From Streptomyces sp. YIM 121038 (GTDB lineage: Bacteria > Actinomycetota > Actinomycetes > Streptomycetales > Streptomycetaceae): a DNA stretch of 64,000 nucleotides. The notes under the pieces are model-generated. The model did not search any database. It saw nothing but the letters and a program-made list of their open reading frames with translations, and was not told the DNA's origin. Position numbers and translations under genes: made by a program. How positions within the stretch are numbered: the stretch's first letter is position 1; every line of letters begins with the position of its first letter. The stretch is from the NCBI RefSeq assembly GCF_006088715.1, contig NZ_CP030771.1, positions 7,128,001 to 7,192,000 of the forward strand, written 5' to 3'. Shown here one piece after another: positions 42,086 to 51,354 of this stretch.

Positions 42086-42836
42086 CTGGTTGTGGTCCCC
42101 TCCGCGGTCGGATCACGACGGTGCGGACACCGCGGGACCCGCCCCCAACGGCACGCGCGCACAGATCGCGGTGCGTGTCCGTGCCACTCTGACGCGTCAC
42201 ATAGTGCGACTCCGCTGGGGGTGTTGTGCCGGTTCCGTGAGATCTGGCGGAAAAGAGCTGGCAAGCGCCGTGCGGTGCGGGAGAGGGCTCCTGAGAGGGG
42301 TGGGGTTTGACGGAGTGTTGACCTGTGAACCGTTCCCGGAGAGCCGTGCCCGCTCAACGGGGTCGGGTCTGCCTCGCCGCCGAAGTGATTGGCTGCTGCA
42401 CCTATGGGGCGTGCGCGGGGGCGCGTTTCAACTCGGTCGCACTCCTGCGGCGCGCGTGGGAACCGGCCACGCCCGGGGGGTGCGCGGGGTTTGATGGAAT
42501 GCCGGAAAGCGGGTTCGACCTGCGTTGCCGTTGGAATGTGGGGCGTGGGCCTTCGGACCTGAGGCCGGGGCTGGCGGGGGCGCCCTGATGTGCGGGGGAA
42601 TCAGATGTTCCCCGGACCGGGCGGGCGGCGGAAATTGGTGCGGACCAATGCCCCTTCCGTCCCCGCCGCCCCGCGCGGCGGGGAACCTCCCGGCCGCCCA
42701 CCGGAGCCCGGCCCGGCCCGTGGGCACCGCCTGCGCGTGCCTGCCCGCCGATGCGTACCCCGCCCACCCGGGACGCGCCCCGGCGGCTCGGGACGCGCCC
42801 CGGCAGCTTGGGGCTTCGCCGCCGGGGCGGGCTCCG
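42086..42836. other. Intergenic region upstream of the exopolysaccharide operon
   Basis: 751 bases without a supported gene. Short open frames here lack ribosome-binding sites and recognisable domains. Nearest the operon lies the palindrome at 42190-42199. GGGGAA/TTCCCC at 42595-42613 forms a weak hairpin. The region from 42640 to 42836 is C-rich and repetitive. A leader this long suits a heavily regulated operon. Confidence 0.6.
42185..42206. promoter_or_regulatory. Palindrome upstream of the exopolysaccharide operon
   Basis: TGACGCGTCA (42190-42199) is a perfect 10-bp palindrome flanked by CACT and AGTG arms at 42185 and 42203. It lies about 105 bases before the deacetylase start and could be an operator. 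No matching regulator is known to me. Confidence 0.4.
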
Positions 42837-44222
42837 TCAGCCGACGGTCCCGCGGACCGCCGTCACCGCCTTGCGGGCCGCCACCAGGACGGGGTCCCAG
42901 ACGGGGGAGAAGGGCGGCGCGTAGCCGAGGTCCAGGGCCGTCATCTGCTCCACCGTCATCCGGGCCGTCAGGGCCACCGCCGCGACGTCGACCCGCTTGG
43001 CCGCCCCCTCGCGCCCCACGATCTGCGTTCCGAGCAGCCGCCCCGTCCGGCGCTCCGCCAGCATCTTCACCGTCATCGGGGCCGCCCCCGGGTAGTACCC
43101 GGCCCGGCTCGTCGACTCGATGGTCACCGTCTCGTACCGCAGGCCCACCGCCTTCGCGTCCTTCTCGCGCAGGCCCGTGCGCGCGATCTCCAGGTCGCAG
43201 ACCTTGCTCACGGCCGTGCCGACGACACCCGGGAACGTCGCGTAGCCGCCGCCCACGTTCGAGCCGATGACCTGCCCGTGCTTGTTCGCGTGCGTGCCGA
43301 GCGCGATGTGCCGCTGCTGCCCGGAGACCAGGTCGAGGACCTCCACGCAGTCGCCGCCCGCCCAGACCGCCCCGTCCGCGACGGGCCCCCGCACCCGCAT
43401 CGAGAGGTCCGTGAGCAGCCCGCCGTGCTCCCCGAGGGGCAGCCCCGCCGCCCGCGCGAGCTCCGTCTCGGGCCGTACGCCGATTCCGAGCACCACCACG
43501 TCCGCCGGGTACTCGGCGTCCTCGGTGGCCACGGCCCGCACCGCGCCGTCCTCACCGGTGAGGATCTTCGTGACCTCGGCGTCGTTCACCATCGCGATGC
43601 CCATGCCGGACATCGCGTCGCCGACCAGGCGCCCCATGTCGGGGTCGAGGGTGGACATCGGCTGCTCGCCGCGGTTGAGGACCGTGACCTCGTAGCCCCG
43701 GTGCAGCAGCGCCTCGGCCATCTCCACGCCGATGTAGCCCGCGCCGATCACCACCGCCCTGCGTCCCTCGGTGGCGGCGAGGCGGTCAAGGAGCGCCTGG
43801 CCGTCGCCCAGGGTCTGCACCCCGTGCACGCCCGGGGCGTCGATGCCGGGCAGCGGCGGCCGCAGCGGCCGCGCGCCGGTGGCGATCACGAGCTTGTCGT
43901 ACGCCGTCCACTCCTCGGAGCCCGAGGCGAGGTCGCGCGAGCGCACCCGCCGCCGGGCCGGGTCGATCTCCGTGACCTCCGTTCGCATCCGCAGATCGAT
44001 CGCGCGGGCCCGGTGCTCCTTGGGCGTCCGCGCGATCAGGTCGTCGCGGGCGGAGACCTCGCCGCCGACCCAGTACGGGATGCCGCAGGCGGAGAAGGAG
44101 GTGAAGGAGCCGCGCTCGAACGCGACGATCTCCAGCTCCTCGGGCGCCTTGAGCCTGCGTGCCTGGGACGCGGCGGACATGCCCGCCGCGTCACCGCCGA
44201 TGACCACCAGTCTTTCGCTCAT
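42837..44222 (-). CDS. FAD-dependent pyridine-nucleotide disulfide oxidoreductase, CoA-disulfide-reductase-like
   Basis: 461 aa. FAD-binding LVVIGGDAAGMSAASQARR starts at residue 5; the single redox-active Cys46 lies in FSACGIPYWVGG; the NAD(P)H domain has VVIGAGYIGVEMAEAL; the C-terminal dimerisation domain ends with DLGYAPPFSPVWDPV. A lone cysteine of this kind marks CoA-disulfide reductases, NADH oxidases and related persulfide reductases. It probably maintains thiol or peroxide balance; the exact acceptor is open. It stands alone, without a cotranscribed partner. Confidence 0.88.
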   Translation of the reverse strand: MSERLVVIGGDAAGMSAASQARRLKAPEELEIVAFERGSFTSFSACGIPYWVGGEVSARDDLIARTPKEHRARAIDLRMRTEVTEIDPARRRVRSRDLASGSEEWTAYDKLVIATGARPLRPPLPGIDAPGVHGVQTLGDGQALLDRLAATEGRRAVVIGAGYIGVEMAEALLHRGYEVTVLNRGEQPMSTLDPDMGRLVGDAMSGMGIAMVNDAEVTKILTGEDGAVRAVATEDAEYPADVVVLGIGVRPETELARAAGLPLGEHGGLLTDLSMRVRGPVADGAVWAGGDCVEVLDLVSGQQRHIALGTHANKHGQVIGSNVGGGYATFPGVVGTAVSKVCDLEIARTGLREKDAKAVGLRYETVTIESTSRAGYYPGAAPMTVKMLAERRTGRLLGTQIVGREGAAKRVDVAAVALTARMTVEQMTALDLGYAPPFSPVWDPVLVAARKAVTAVRGTVG

Positions 44223-44284
44223 GCGCCCACGCTACGTCGCCGGTCAACGCGCCCGTCGTACCCCCGCGTTGCCGCCCCGCCCCG

Positions 44285-44343
44285 CCCGTGCCGCACCGTC
44301 CGCCCCACCCGTGCCGCACCACACGCCCCGCCCGTGCCGCACC
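44285..44343. repeat. Three copies of CCCGTGCCGCACC, period 23 bp
   Basis: Perfect 13-base cores at 44285-44297, 44308-44320 and 44331-44343, separated by 10-base C-rich spacers, lie in the gap between the oxidoreductase start and the DUF4349 stop. They are too few and the spacers too alike to be a CRISPR array. Confidence 0.85.
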
Positions 44344-44364
44344 ACACGGCCCGGCCGGGCCGCC

Positions 44365-45339
44365 TCAGGAACCGTCCGGCGCCCGGGGCGGGACCTCCGG
44401 CGCCCGGGGCGTGCGCGACGGCCGCACCGTGCGCCCCCGGCCCCACCGCAGCCACGCCGCGCCCAGGAGCGCGACGCCCGCCGCGAACGGCAGCGCCGCG
44501 CCCAGGGCGACCGCCGCCCAGCGCAGCATCGTCACGAACGCGCCCCAGCCGCCCGCCAGGGCGTCCACGACGGTCGGACCGCCGTCGTCATCGGCCCCGC
44601 CGCGCCCCGCCGGGGCCTCGGTGAGCGTCAGCGTGACGGTGGCGAGCGCCGTGCGGTCCTTGAGCGAGGCCTGCCGCGCGAGCAGCGCCTCCAGATCCGC
44701 CTGACGGGTGCTCAACTCGCCCTCCAGGGACACGATGTCGCTGATCTTCGTGGCCTTGTCCATCAGCTCCCGCACCCGCGCCACGCTCGCCCGCTGCGTC
44801 CTGACCCGGCTCTCGACGTCGACGACCTCCTCGGTGACGTCCTCGGCCTTGGCGGTGCGCGACAGGAGCCTGCCCGTGCCCGCCAGGTCGGACAGGACCT
44901 GCGCGTACCGCTCCTGCGGCACCCGGAGGACCACGCGCGAGCGCTCCCTGCCGTGCCGGTCGCGGTCCGTGGTCTCGTCGCCGACCAGGCCGTCCGCCTC
45001 CTGGGCCACCGCGCGGGCCCGTTCGAGGGCCTTCGACACGTCCCGTACGCGCACGGCCAGCGACGCCGTGCGGATGATGTGCGGGCCCTCGGCCCGCAGC
45101 CGCCCGGACGGCTTCTTGGCCCCGGCCCCCTTCGCCCCGGCCTCCTTGGCGCCGGGCGCCGCCGCCCTGCCGTCACCGGCGAACTCCCCGGCGCCGTCGC
45201 CCCGCTCGGCCCGGGCCGCGTCGCCGCCCGACGCCTTCCCGTCGTCGCCGCCCGCGCCGCACCCCGTGAGCGCGAGCGTCCCCGCGAGCAGCGCGACGGC
45301 CAGCGCCCGCACGCCGCCGCCTGTCCTGGCCCTGCGCAT
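44365..45339 (-). CDS. DUF4349 lipoprotein
   Basis: 324 aa. The lipobox is LTGC after a hydrophobic signal. The next 60 residues are an Ala/Gly/Lys-rich linker. The DUF4349 domain (about 85-240) includes IRTASLAVRVRDVSKALERA and a predicted coiled coil (RVRTQRASVARVRELMDKAT and LEGELSTRQADLEALLARQ). One membrane helix follows near residue 270 and a basic cytosolic tail ends the protein. The family is of unknown function. It is divergent from hemY and not clearly linked to heme synthesis. Confidence 0.88.
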   Translation of the reverse strand: MRRARTGGGVRALAVALLAGTLALTGCGAGGDDGKASGGDAARAERGDGAGEFAGDGRAAAPGAKEAGAKGAGAKKPSGRLRAEGPHIIRTASLAVRVRDVSKALERARAVAQEADGLVGDETTDRDRHGRERSRVVLRVPQERYAQVLSDLAGTGRLLSRTAKAEDVTEEVVDVESRVRTQRASVARVRELMDKATKISDIVSLEGELSTRQADLEALLARQASLKDRTALATVTLTLTEAPAGRGGADDDGGPTVVDALAGGWGAFVTMLRWAAVALGAALPFAAGVALLGAAWLRWGRGRTVRPSRTPRAPEVPPRAPDGS

Positions 45340-45503
45340 GTCGTACCCCCGAGCTCGTCGTGACTGTGCCCCTACGACGGCCCGGGAGCCCGGGGCGTTC
45401 GGCCCGTACGGTCCCGAAGCGGTCCCGGCGCGGTCACGAACGGGACTCGCCCCGGCGGGAGACGGCCGTCGGGCGCCCGGAGGCCGTCTGAGACAGTGGG
45501 GGC

Positions 45504-46994
45504 ATGCGCGCAACGGACACCTCGACGGATCGGGGACACGCAGGTCAGGAACGTGCGGGACAGGCGGCCCACGTCGTCGTGGTGGGCGGCGGCATCGCCG
45601 GGCTCGCCGCCGCGCACCGGGCGCTCGCGGCCGGGTGCCGCGTGACCGTCGTCGAGGCCTCCGACCGCGTCGGCGGCAAGCTGCTCCCGGGCGAGATCGA
45701 GGGCGCGCGGGTCGACCTCGGCGCCGAGTCGATGCTGGCCCGCCGCCCCGAGGCGGTCGCGCTCGCCCGCGAGGCCGGGCTCGGCGACGCGCTCCAGGCA
45801 CCCGCCACGGCCAGCGCCTCGCTGTGGACGCGCGGCGCCCTCGTGCCCATGCCCAAGGGCCATGTGATGGGCGTGCCCGGCGACCCCTCGGCGCTCGCCG
45901 GGGTGCTGTCCGAGGACGGCCTGCGGCGCGTCGCCCAGGACGCGGACCTCGCGCCCACCGAGGTCGGCGAGGACGTCGCGGTCGGTGCGTACGTGGCGGC
46001 CCGGGTCGGCCGCGAGGTCGTGGACCGCCTGGTCGAGCCGCTGCTCGGCGGGGTGTACGCCGGGGACGCCTACCGCCTGTCGATGCGCATGGCCGTGCCG
46101 CAGCTGTACGAGGCCGCGCGCAGCCACGCCTCCCTGCTCGACGGCGTCCGCGAGCTCCAGGCCCTGGCCGCCGCGCGACAGCAGACCGGACCGGTGTTCA
46201 TGGGCATCGCGGGCGGCGTGGGCCGGCTGCCGCTCGCCGTCGCGGACACGGTCCGCGCGCGGGGCGGCGAGATCCTCCTGGGCACCCCCGTCCAGGCGGT
46301 GCGCAGGACGCCCGACGGCTGGGAGGTGCGCGCCGGGGACCGGCTGATCGCGGCGGACGCCGTGGTCCTCGCCGTTCCCGCCCCGCACGCCGCCCGCCTG
46401 CTCGACCCGGTGTCCCCGGGGGCCGCCGCCGAGCTGCGGACCGTCGAGTACGCCTCCATGGCCCTGATGACGCTCGCCTACCGGCGCGCCGACGTGTCCC
46501 TGCCCGAGGGCAGCGGCTTCCTCGTGCCGCCCGTCGAAGGCCGCACCGTCAAGGCGTCCACGTTCGCCTCCCAGAAGTGGGGCTGGGTCGCCGAGGAGAA
46601 CCCGGACCTGCTGGTCCTGCGCACCTCGGTGGGCCGCTACGGCGAGGAACGGGACCTCCGGCGCGACGACGGCGAGCTGATCGACGTCTCCCGCGCCGAT
46701 CTGCGCGCGGCCGTCGGCCTGACCGCGCGGCCCGTCGCCGCCCGCGTCACGCGCTGGCAGGACGGCCTGCCCCAGTACCCCGTCGGCCACCACGCGCGCG
46801 TGGCCCGCGTCCGCGCGCACGTGGGCCGCCTGCCGGGCCTGGCCGTCTGCGGGGCCGCGTACGACGGCGTCGGCATCCCCGCCTGCATCGCCAGTGCGTA
46901 CGCCGCCGTCGACCAGCTCAGGGGCGACTTCTCCGGCGTCGAGGAGCTGACGGCCCACCCGGTGCAGAGCCTCCACGGCGGCGCGGGACAATAG
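45504..46994 (+). CDS. hemY: Coproporphyrinogen III oxidase / protoporphyrinogen oxidase (FAD-dependent)
   Basis: 496 aa. FAD-binding [17 protein letters not shown] begins near residue 28 after a short polar tail, followed by [13 protein letters not shown]; the C-terminal FAD contact is [18 protein letters not shown]. In Actinobacteria this enzyme acts on coproporphyrinogen III (CgoX activity) and its product goes to ferrochelatase and then ChdC. chdC starts 4 bases after its stop, so the pair is one operon. Confidence 0.95.
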   Translation: MRATDTSTDRGHAGQERAGQAAHVVVVGGGIAGLAAAHRALAAGCRVTVVEASDRVGGKLLPGEIEGARVDLGAESMLARRPEAVALAREAGLGDALQAPATASASLWTRGALVPMPKGHVMGVPGDPSALAGVLSEDGLRRVAQDADLAPTEVGEDVAVGAYVAARVGREVVDRLVEPLLGGVYAGDAYRLSMRMAVPQLYEAARSHASLLDGVRELQALAAARQQTGPVFMGIAGGVGRLPLAVADTVRARGGEILLGTPVQAVRRTPDGWEVRAGDRLIAADAVVLAVPAPHAARLLDPVSPGAAAELRTVEYASMALMTLAYRRADVSLPEGSGFLVPPVEGRTVKASTFASQKWGWVAEENPDLLVLRTSVGRYGEERDLRRDDGELIDVSRADLRAAVGLTARPVAARVTRWQDGLPQYPVGHHARVARVRAHVGRLPGLAVCGAAYDGVGIPACIASAYAAVDQLRGDFSGVEELTAHPVQSLHGGAGQ

Positions 46995-46998
46995 CCGC

Positions 46999-47718
46999 AT
47001 GAGTGACGACGCCCCCGCCAAGATCCCGAACGCCGGCAAGAAGGCCAAGGACCTCAACGAGGTCATCCGCTACACCCTGTGGTCCGTCTTCAAGCTGCGC
47101 GACGTCCTGCCCGAGAGCCGCCTCGGGTACGCGGACGAGGTCCAGGAGCTGTTCGACAAGCTGGCCGCCCAGGACGTCACCGTCCGCGGCGTCTACGACG
47201 TGTCGGGGCTCCGCGCCGACGCCGACATCATGATCTGGTGGCACGCGGAGACCAGCGACGAGCTCCAGACCGCGTACAACCTCTTCCGCCGCACCAAGCT
47301 CGGCCGCGCCCTGGAGCCGGTCTGGTCGAACATGGCGCTGCACCGCCCGGCCGAGTTCAACAAGTCGCACATCCCGGCGTTCCTCGCCGACGAGACGCCG
47401 CGGAACTACGTGAGCGTCTACCCCTTCGTGCGCTCCTACGACTGGTACCTGCTGCCCGACGAGGACCGTCGCCGCATGCTCGCCGACCACGGCAAGATGG
47501 CCCGCGGCTACCCCGACGTGCGCGCCAACACCGTCGCCTCGTTCTCCCTCGGCGACTACGAGTGGCTGCTGGCCTTCGAGGCCGACGAGCTGTACCGCAT
47601 CGTCGACCTCATGCGTCATCTGCGGGCCTCCGAGGCCCGGATGCACGTCCGCGAGGAAGTGCCGTTCTACACCGGCCGCCGCAAGTCCGTGGCGGACCTG
47701 GTGGAGGGGCTCGCGTAA
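46999..47718 (+). CDS. chdC: Coproheme decarboxylase (HemQ/ChdC)
   Basis: 239 aa. It performs the last step of the coproporphyrin-dependent heme pathway, decarboxylating iron coproporphyrin to heme b with peroxide. The family core is [29 protein letters not shown] and the stretch [15 protein letters not shown], in which Tyr141 corresponds to the catalytic tyrosine. It belongs to the chlorite-dismutase-like superfamily but lacks the features of true chlorite dismutases. It is tightly coupled to hemY. Confidence 0.95.
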   Translation: MSDDAPAKIPNAGKKAKDLNEVIRYTLWSVFKLRDVLPESRLGYADEVQELFDKLAAQDVTVRGVYDVSGLRADADIMIWWHAETSDELQTAYNLFRRTKLGRALEPVWSNMALHRPAEFNKSHIPAFLADETPRNYVSVYPFVRSYDWYLLPDEDRRRMLADHGKMARGYPDVRANTVASFSLGDYEWLLAFEADELYRIVDLMRHLRASEARMHVREEVPFYTGRRKSVADLVEGLA

Positions 47719-47728
47719 ACCGCTCCGC

Positions 47729-49339
47729 TCACCGCCACGCCGCGCGCGTTCCGGGCGCCTTCGTCCGCGCCCGGGACAGCGGCAGCGGCTCCCGGTGCGG
47801 CGCGCACTCCGCGTGCCCCTCGGGGAGGCTGCCCCGCAGCAGATACGCGTCCAGGTAGCCGTTGACGCAGGCGTTCGGGCCGCCCGCGATGCCGTGCGTG
47901 CCCGCGCCGCGCTCGGTCACGAGGACCGAGCCGAAGAGCCGCTCGTGCAGCTCCTGGGCGCCCGCGTACGGCGTCGCCGCGTCCCGCTCGGCGGCCAGGA
48001 TCAGCGTCGGCGGCAGGGCGCCCGGCGGGGTCCACACGTCCACCGGCCGCTGCCGGGGCGCGGGCCAGTAGGCGCAGGGCAGGTTCATCCAGGCGTTGTC
48101 CCACGTCTCGAACGGGGCGGTGCGCGCCAGGTCGGTGTTGTCGCGGTCCCACACCCCGAAGTCGGTGGGCCAGGAGGCGTCGTTGCACAGCACCGCGGTG
48201 TACACGGCGTTGCCGTTCTCCTCCTCGGCGGCCGCCGAGGGCTTGGGCCCGGCCTGCGCGACCAGCGGCCGCGGATCGCCCTTGAGGTACTGCGACAGGG
48301 CCGTGGCCCGCATCGGCCAGTAGTCGTCGTAGTACCCGGCCTGCAGGAACGCCGAGTGCAGCTGGTCGGAGCCGACCGTACCGCCCGCGGGCTCGCGGGT
48401 CACCGCCGCCCGCACCTTCTCGTACGCGCGCGCCACGTCCTCGGGCGTCGCGCCCAGGCCGTACGTCCGGTCGTGCTTGGCCACCCACGCCCGGAAGTCG
48501 GCCCAGCGCCGCTCGAACGCGGCGGACTGGTCGAGGTTGTTGGCGTACCAGACCTGCTCCGGGTCCGGGTTCACCGCCGAGTCGAACACCATGCGGCGCA
48601 CGTGGCCGGGGAACAGCGTCGCGTACACGGCGCCGAAGTACGTGCCGTACGAGGCGCCCATGAAGGTCAGCTTCTCCTCGCCGAGCGCGGCGCGCAGCAC
48701 GTCCAGGTCCCGGGCGTTGTTCAGCGTGGTGTAGTGCGGCAGGGCGGCACCGGCCCGCTCGGCGCAGCCGCGCGCGTACGCCCGCGCCCGCTCGATCCGC
48801 TCGGCCTTGGCTGCGGGGCCCGGGTGGACCGGCGAGTGGGTGGGCGCCTTCGTGAACTCCTTCGGGTCCTGGCAGGACAGCGGCGCGGAGCGGCCGACGC
48901 CGCGCGGGGCGTAGCCGACGAGGTCGTACGCCGCCGCCAGACGCCGGAACTCCGGCAGTCCGCGGACCAGCGGGAAGTACATGCCGGACGCGCCGGGGCC
49001 GCCCGGGTTGAAGACGAGCGCGCCCTGCCGGGCCACCCGGTGGCCGCCCGCCCCGCCGGTCGCCTCGGCACGGCTGACGGTCAGTTGGATCTGCTTGCCG
49101 TCGGGGTCCGCGTAGTCGAGCGGGACCGTGACCGTGCCGCAGCGCACGGACGGCGGCAGGCCCTCCGCCGCCGGGCAGGCCCCGAAGCGGACGCCCGCGG
49201 CGCGGGCGCGCTCGGCGGCCACGGCGGTGCCCCGCTCCTCCCGCGTGGGCAGGGGGAAGGAGTGCGCGGGGGCGGCGACGAGGGCGGAGAGGACCAGGGA
49301 CCCTGCGGCTCCGTACAGGACGGCTGCGGCTGCTCTCAT
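47729..49339 (-). CDS. Secreted tripeptidyl aminopeptidase-type alpha/beta hydrolase (SlpD/SlpE/Tap family)
   Basis: 536 aa. A Sec signal peptide ends near residue 27 (APAHS). The alpha/beta-hydrolase nucleophile is Ser230 in MGASYGTYFG; the acid is in LAAERDAATPY and the His in GAGTHGIAGG within the TAP-like C-terminal domain. Streptomyces Tap/Slp enzymes remove tripeptides from secreted proteins. The usual DPRG motif near the oxyanion hole is APRG here. No lipobox is seen, so it is probably a secreted rather than anchored form. It is monocistronic. Confidence 0.88.
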   Translation of the reverse strand: MRAAAAVLYGAAGSLVLSALVAAPAHSFPLPTREERGTAVAAERARAAGVRFGACPAAEGLPPSVRCGTVTVPLDYADPDGKQIQLTVSRAEATGGAGGHRVARQGALVFNPGGPGASGMYFPLVRGLPEFRRLAAAYDLVGYAPRGVGRSAPLSCQDPKEFTKAPTHSPVHPGPAAKAERIERARAYARGCAERAGAALPHYTTLNNARDLDVLRAALGEEKLTFMGASYGTYFGAVYATLFPGHVRRMVFDSAVNPDPEQVWYANNLDQSAAFERRWADFRAWVAKHDRTYGLGATPEDVARAYEKVRAAVTREPAGGTVGSDQLHSAFLQAGYYDDYWPMRATALSQYLKGDPRPLVAQAGPKPSAAAEEENGNAVYTAVLCNDASWPTDFGVWDRDNTDLARTAPFETWDNAWMNLPCAYWPAPRQRPVDVWTPPGALPPTLILAAERDAATPYAGAQELHERLFGSVLVTERGAGTHGIAGGPNACVNGYLDAYLLRGSLPEGHAECAPHREPLPLSRARTKAPGTRAAWR

Positions 49340-49420
49340 CGCGGTTCTGGGCCCTTTCGCACAAGAAAGCCATGAATTGTGACGAAAGGGATGTTTCGCT
49401 CAGCGGTTGGCGAAGTAAAG

Positions 49421-49436
49421 CACCGGTCCGCCGGTG
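49421..49436 (-). terminator. Weak hairpin after the DUF692/TIGR04222 operon
   Basis: CACCGG and CCGGTG flank a 4-base loop just beyond the last stop codon of the minus-strand operon. The stem is only 6 bp. Confidence 0.4.
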
Positions 49437-49441
49437 TCGGC

Positions 49442-50236
49442 TCAATGACCCTCTTGGCGCGTGGACCGGTAGCCGTCGAGGTTCGGGTCCCGGTGCGAGA
49501 GCGCGGCGCGCAGGCCCGGGTCGTTCAGGGCGCGCACCCCGCGCACGGCGAGTGCCGTGAGGTCGTCGCGCGAGGGCACCGCGCCGAGCAGCCGCTGCCC
49601 GGCGGGCGACGCCCAGCGCGACGCGGGCACCTCGAAGCGGGCGATGGCCAGACAGCTCAGGGTGAGGAGCAGCGGCAGCGCGAACCACACCGCGACCGGC
49701 AGGTCGTCGCCCTGCCCCTGGCCGGGGAGCAGCGTCGCGCACGCCCCGAGCACGGCGATCGCGGCCGCCGCGGCCCGCACCTGCCGGAGCGCGCCCGCGA
49801 TGCCCGACCAGGAGCCGTCCGGCACGGCGAGCCCCGCCGCGACCAGGCGGTCGGCGAGGGCCCGCACCGCGTCCGCGGTGGCCGTCGCCCGGCGCACCGG
49901 GGGGATCCGGGACTGCCCGCCGGGGCCGATCGCGCCCAGGACCGACCGCTCCACGTCGTCCGGGGCGTCCCGGGCGCCGCCGACCGGGTCGACGACCGTG
50001 GCCCAGCCGGTGTGCGCGAGCAGCAGCCGCCGCCGTCGCGCCATCGAGACCAGCGCCACGTCGGCCACCCGGCCGGGGCCGCCGGACAGGAACGCCGCCT
50101 CGTACAGCGTGAGGCACCGCGTCGACCCGGGGGTCCTGGCCTCGGCGGCCGCGGCGTGCACGGCGGCCAGGCACAGCCGTCCGCAGGACAGGGCGGCGAC
50201 GGCGCAGGCGAGGAGCAGCAGCGGAACCCAGAACAT
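49442..50236 (-). CDS. TIGR04222 domain membrane protein, short paralogue without Cys-rich tail
   Basis: 264 aa. An N-terminal helix (VPLLLLACAVAALSCG) is followed by the family block YEAAFLSGGPGRVADVALVS and a later pair of hydrophobic segments (about 155-195). It shares its order of features with the protein encoded at 51355-52428 but ends in a short polar tail (NLDGYRSTRQEGH) with no cysteine run. It is the last gene of the five-gene operon. Function unknown; if the longer paralogue is modified by the DUF692 enzyme, this one may be a partner rather than a substrate. Confidence 0.82.
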   Translation of the reverse strand: MFWVPLLLLACAVAALSCGRLCLAAVHAAAAEARTPGSTRCLTLYEAAFLSGGPGRVADVALVSMARRRRLLLAHTGWATVVDPVGGARDAPDDVERSVLGAIGPGGQSRIPPVRRATATADAVRALADRLVAAGLAVPDGSWSGIAGALRQVRAAAAAIAVLGACATLLPGQGQGDDLPVAVWFALPLLLTLSCLAIARFEVPASRWASPAGQRLLGAVPSRDDLTALAVRGVRALNDPGLRAALSHRDPNLDGYRSTRQEGH

Positions 50237-50340
50237 GCCGGTGTTTCTATGTGAACCTCCGGTGACGGCGCCAGCGGAATTCCACGATGTGGACGAGGAT
50301 CACAGGGCCCCAGGGCTCACAGGGACAGGGATCACCGGGC

Positions 50341-51165
50341 TCACGGGCGGGGTCTCGGCCGGGACACGGCGGGCGGCAGCGTGAAGCTCGGCGTCGGCGT
50401 CACCGGTGACGCCGAGGGCGGCGAGCCGTCCACGGGGCCCGGCGGCGCGGGGGAGCGGGTCGCGGGCTGCGGGCCCGAGGTCGCGCCGTCACGGGCGATC
50501 CGGTCGAAGTCGACGAGCCCGGTGGCCTCCAGGACCTTGATGTGGTCGAGGACCGTGGTGTTCGCGTCGTCGGCGAGGGCGCGCACCAGCGAGTTGCGGG
50601 TGCCGGCGCGGACCTGGGCGACGAGGGCGAAGACCTTGCCGTGCGCGAGCCGCAGGACGTTCGCGAACGTCTCGTCGTACGCCGTGCCGCGCGCCGCGCT
50701 CAGCTCGGCCAGCCAGCGCCGCTGCTGGGCGGTGGGCTGGCTGGGCAGTTCGAGCCGCAGCTGCGCCGCGACCTCGCGGACGCGCGCGTCGAGGAAGGTG
50801 TGCCCCTCCACGAGGTGCTCGCCCGCGGTGTGCACGGCCTGGGTGGTGCCGCGCTCCCCGGCCTGCTGCCCGGCGGGCAGCTCCCACAGGCCCGCGAGCC
50901 GCACCTTGGTGACGAAGTCCCGGTCGAGCGCGGACAGCGGCCCGAACTCGGTCGACTCGGTCTGCGCGTTGAGGGCGTCGAGGCCGGTGCCGGACCGGTC
51001 CTCGTAGGACCACACGGGAAAGACCAGCGCGGCCAGGGTGACGACGAGCCCCACGAGCACGAGCCCGCTGCCGCTGATGAGCCCGCCGCCACGGGTGAGT
51101 CCGCCGCCCCGGACGAGTCCGGTGCCGCGGGTGAGTCCGCCGCCGCGGACGAATCGGGATCGCAT
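50341..51165 (-). CDS. DUF4142 family protein (second copy in operon)
   Basis: 274 aa. The N-terminus has two 12-residue repeats built on VRGGGLTRGTGL, then one membrane helix (VLVGLVVTLAALVFPVWSY). The exported domain is alpha-helical DUF4142: DRDFVTKVRLAGLWELPAGQ and VREVAAQLRLELPSQPTAQQ, ending with a Pro/Ser-rich tail. It is clearly homologous to the protein at 53944-54726. DUF4142 proteins are ferritin-like-looking helical proteins of unknown role. Its position between two TIGR04222 genes suggests work in one complex. Confidence 0.82.
   Translation of the reverse strand: MRSRFVRGGGLTRGTGLVRGGGLTRGGGLISGSGLVLVGLVVTLAALVFPVWSYEDRSGTGLDALNAQTESTEFGPLSALDRDFVTKVRLAGLWELPAGQQAGERGTTQAVHTAGEHLVEGHTFLDARVREVAAQLRLELPSQPTAQQRRWLAELSAARGTAYDETFANVLRLAHGKVFALVAQVRAGTRNSLVRALADDANTTVLDHIKVLEATGLVDFDRIARDGATSGPQPATRSPAPPGPVDGSPPSASPVTPTPSFTLPPAVSRPRPRP
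51092..51163 (-). repeat. 36-bp tandem repeat in the DUF4142 gene
   Basis: Two copies (51092-51127 and 51128-51163) encode the doubled 12-residue Gly/Leu/Arg-rich N-terminus. The core CGGGTGAGTCCGCCGCC is identical in both. Confidence 0.85.
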
Positions 51166-51354
51166 GAAGCCTCCTGTAGCGCCTGTGCACGCTAGTGCGT
51201 GCCGCAGGCCGGGGGCCGCGATACCGCGCGAGGTACGTCAACGTCCGTACGGGGGCGTGCACGTGGTGCGGTCGTGCGCGCCCGTGGGATGCGGCAGGGG
51301 CGGTCGCGGGGGCGGTGCCCCTGGCGAGGGCACGTCGGCCGTGTCCCCCGGAGG

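Noticed and set aside
42325..42588. 87-codon open frame in the leader of the exopolysaccharide operon
   Set aside because: No ribosome-binding site, weak codon bias and no recognisable domain; treated as chance.
44285..44343. Three evenly spaced repeats that could suggest a CRISPR array
   Set aside because: The repeats are only 13 bases with 10-base similar spacers, and no cas gene is present.
46999..47718. Annotation as chlorite dismutase
   Set aside because: The superfamily is the same, but linkage to hemY and the coproheme-decarboxylase tyrosine region point to HemQ/ChdC.
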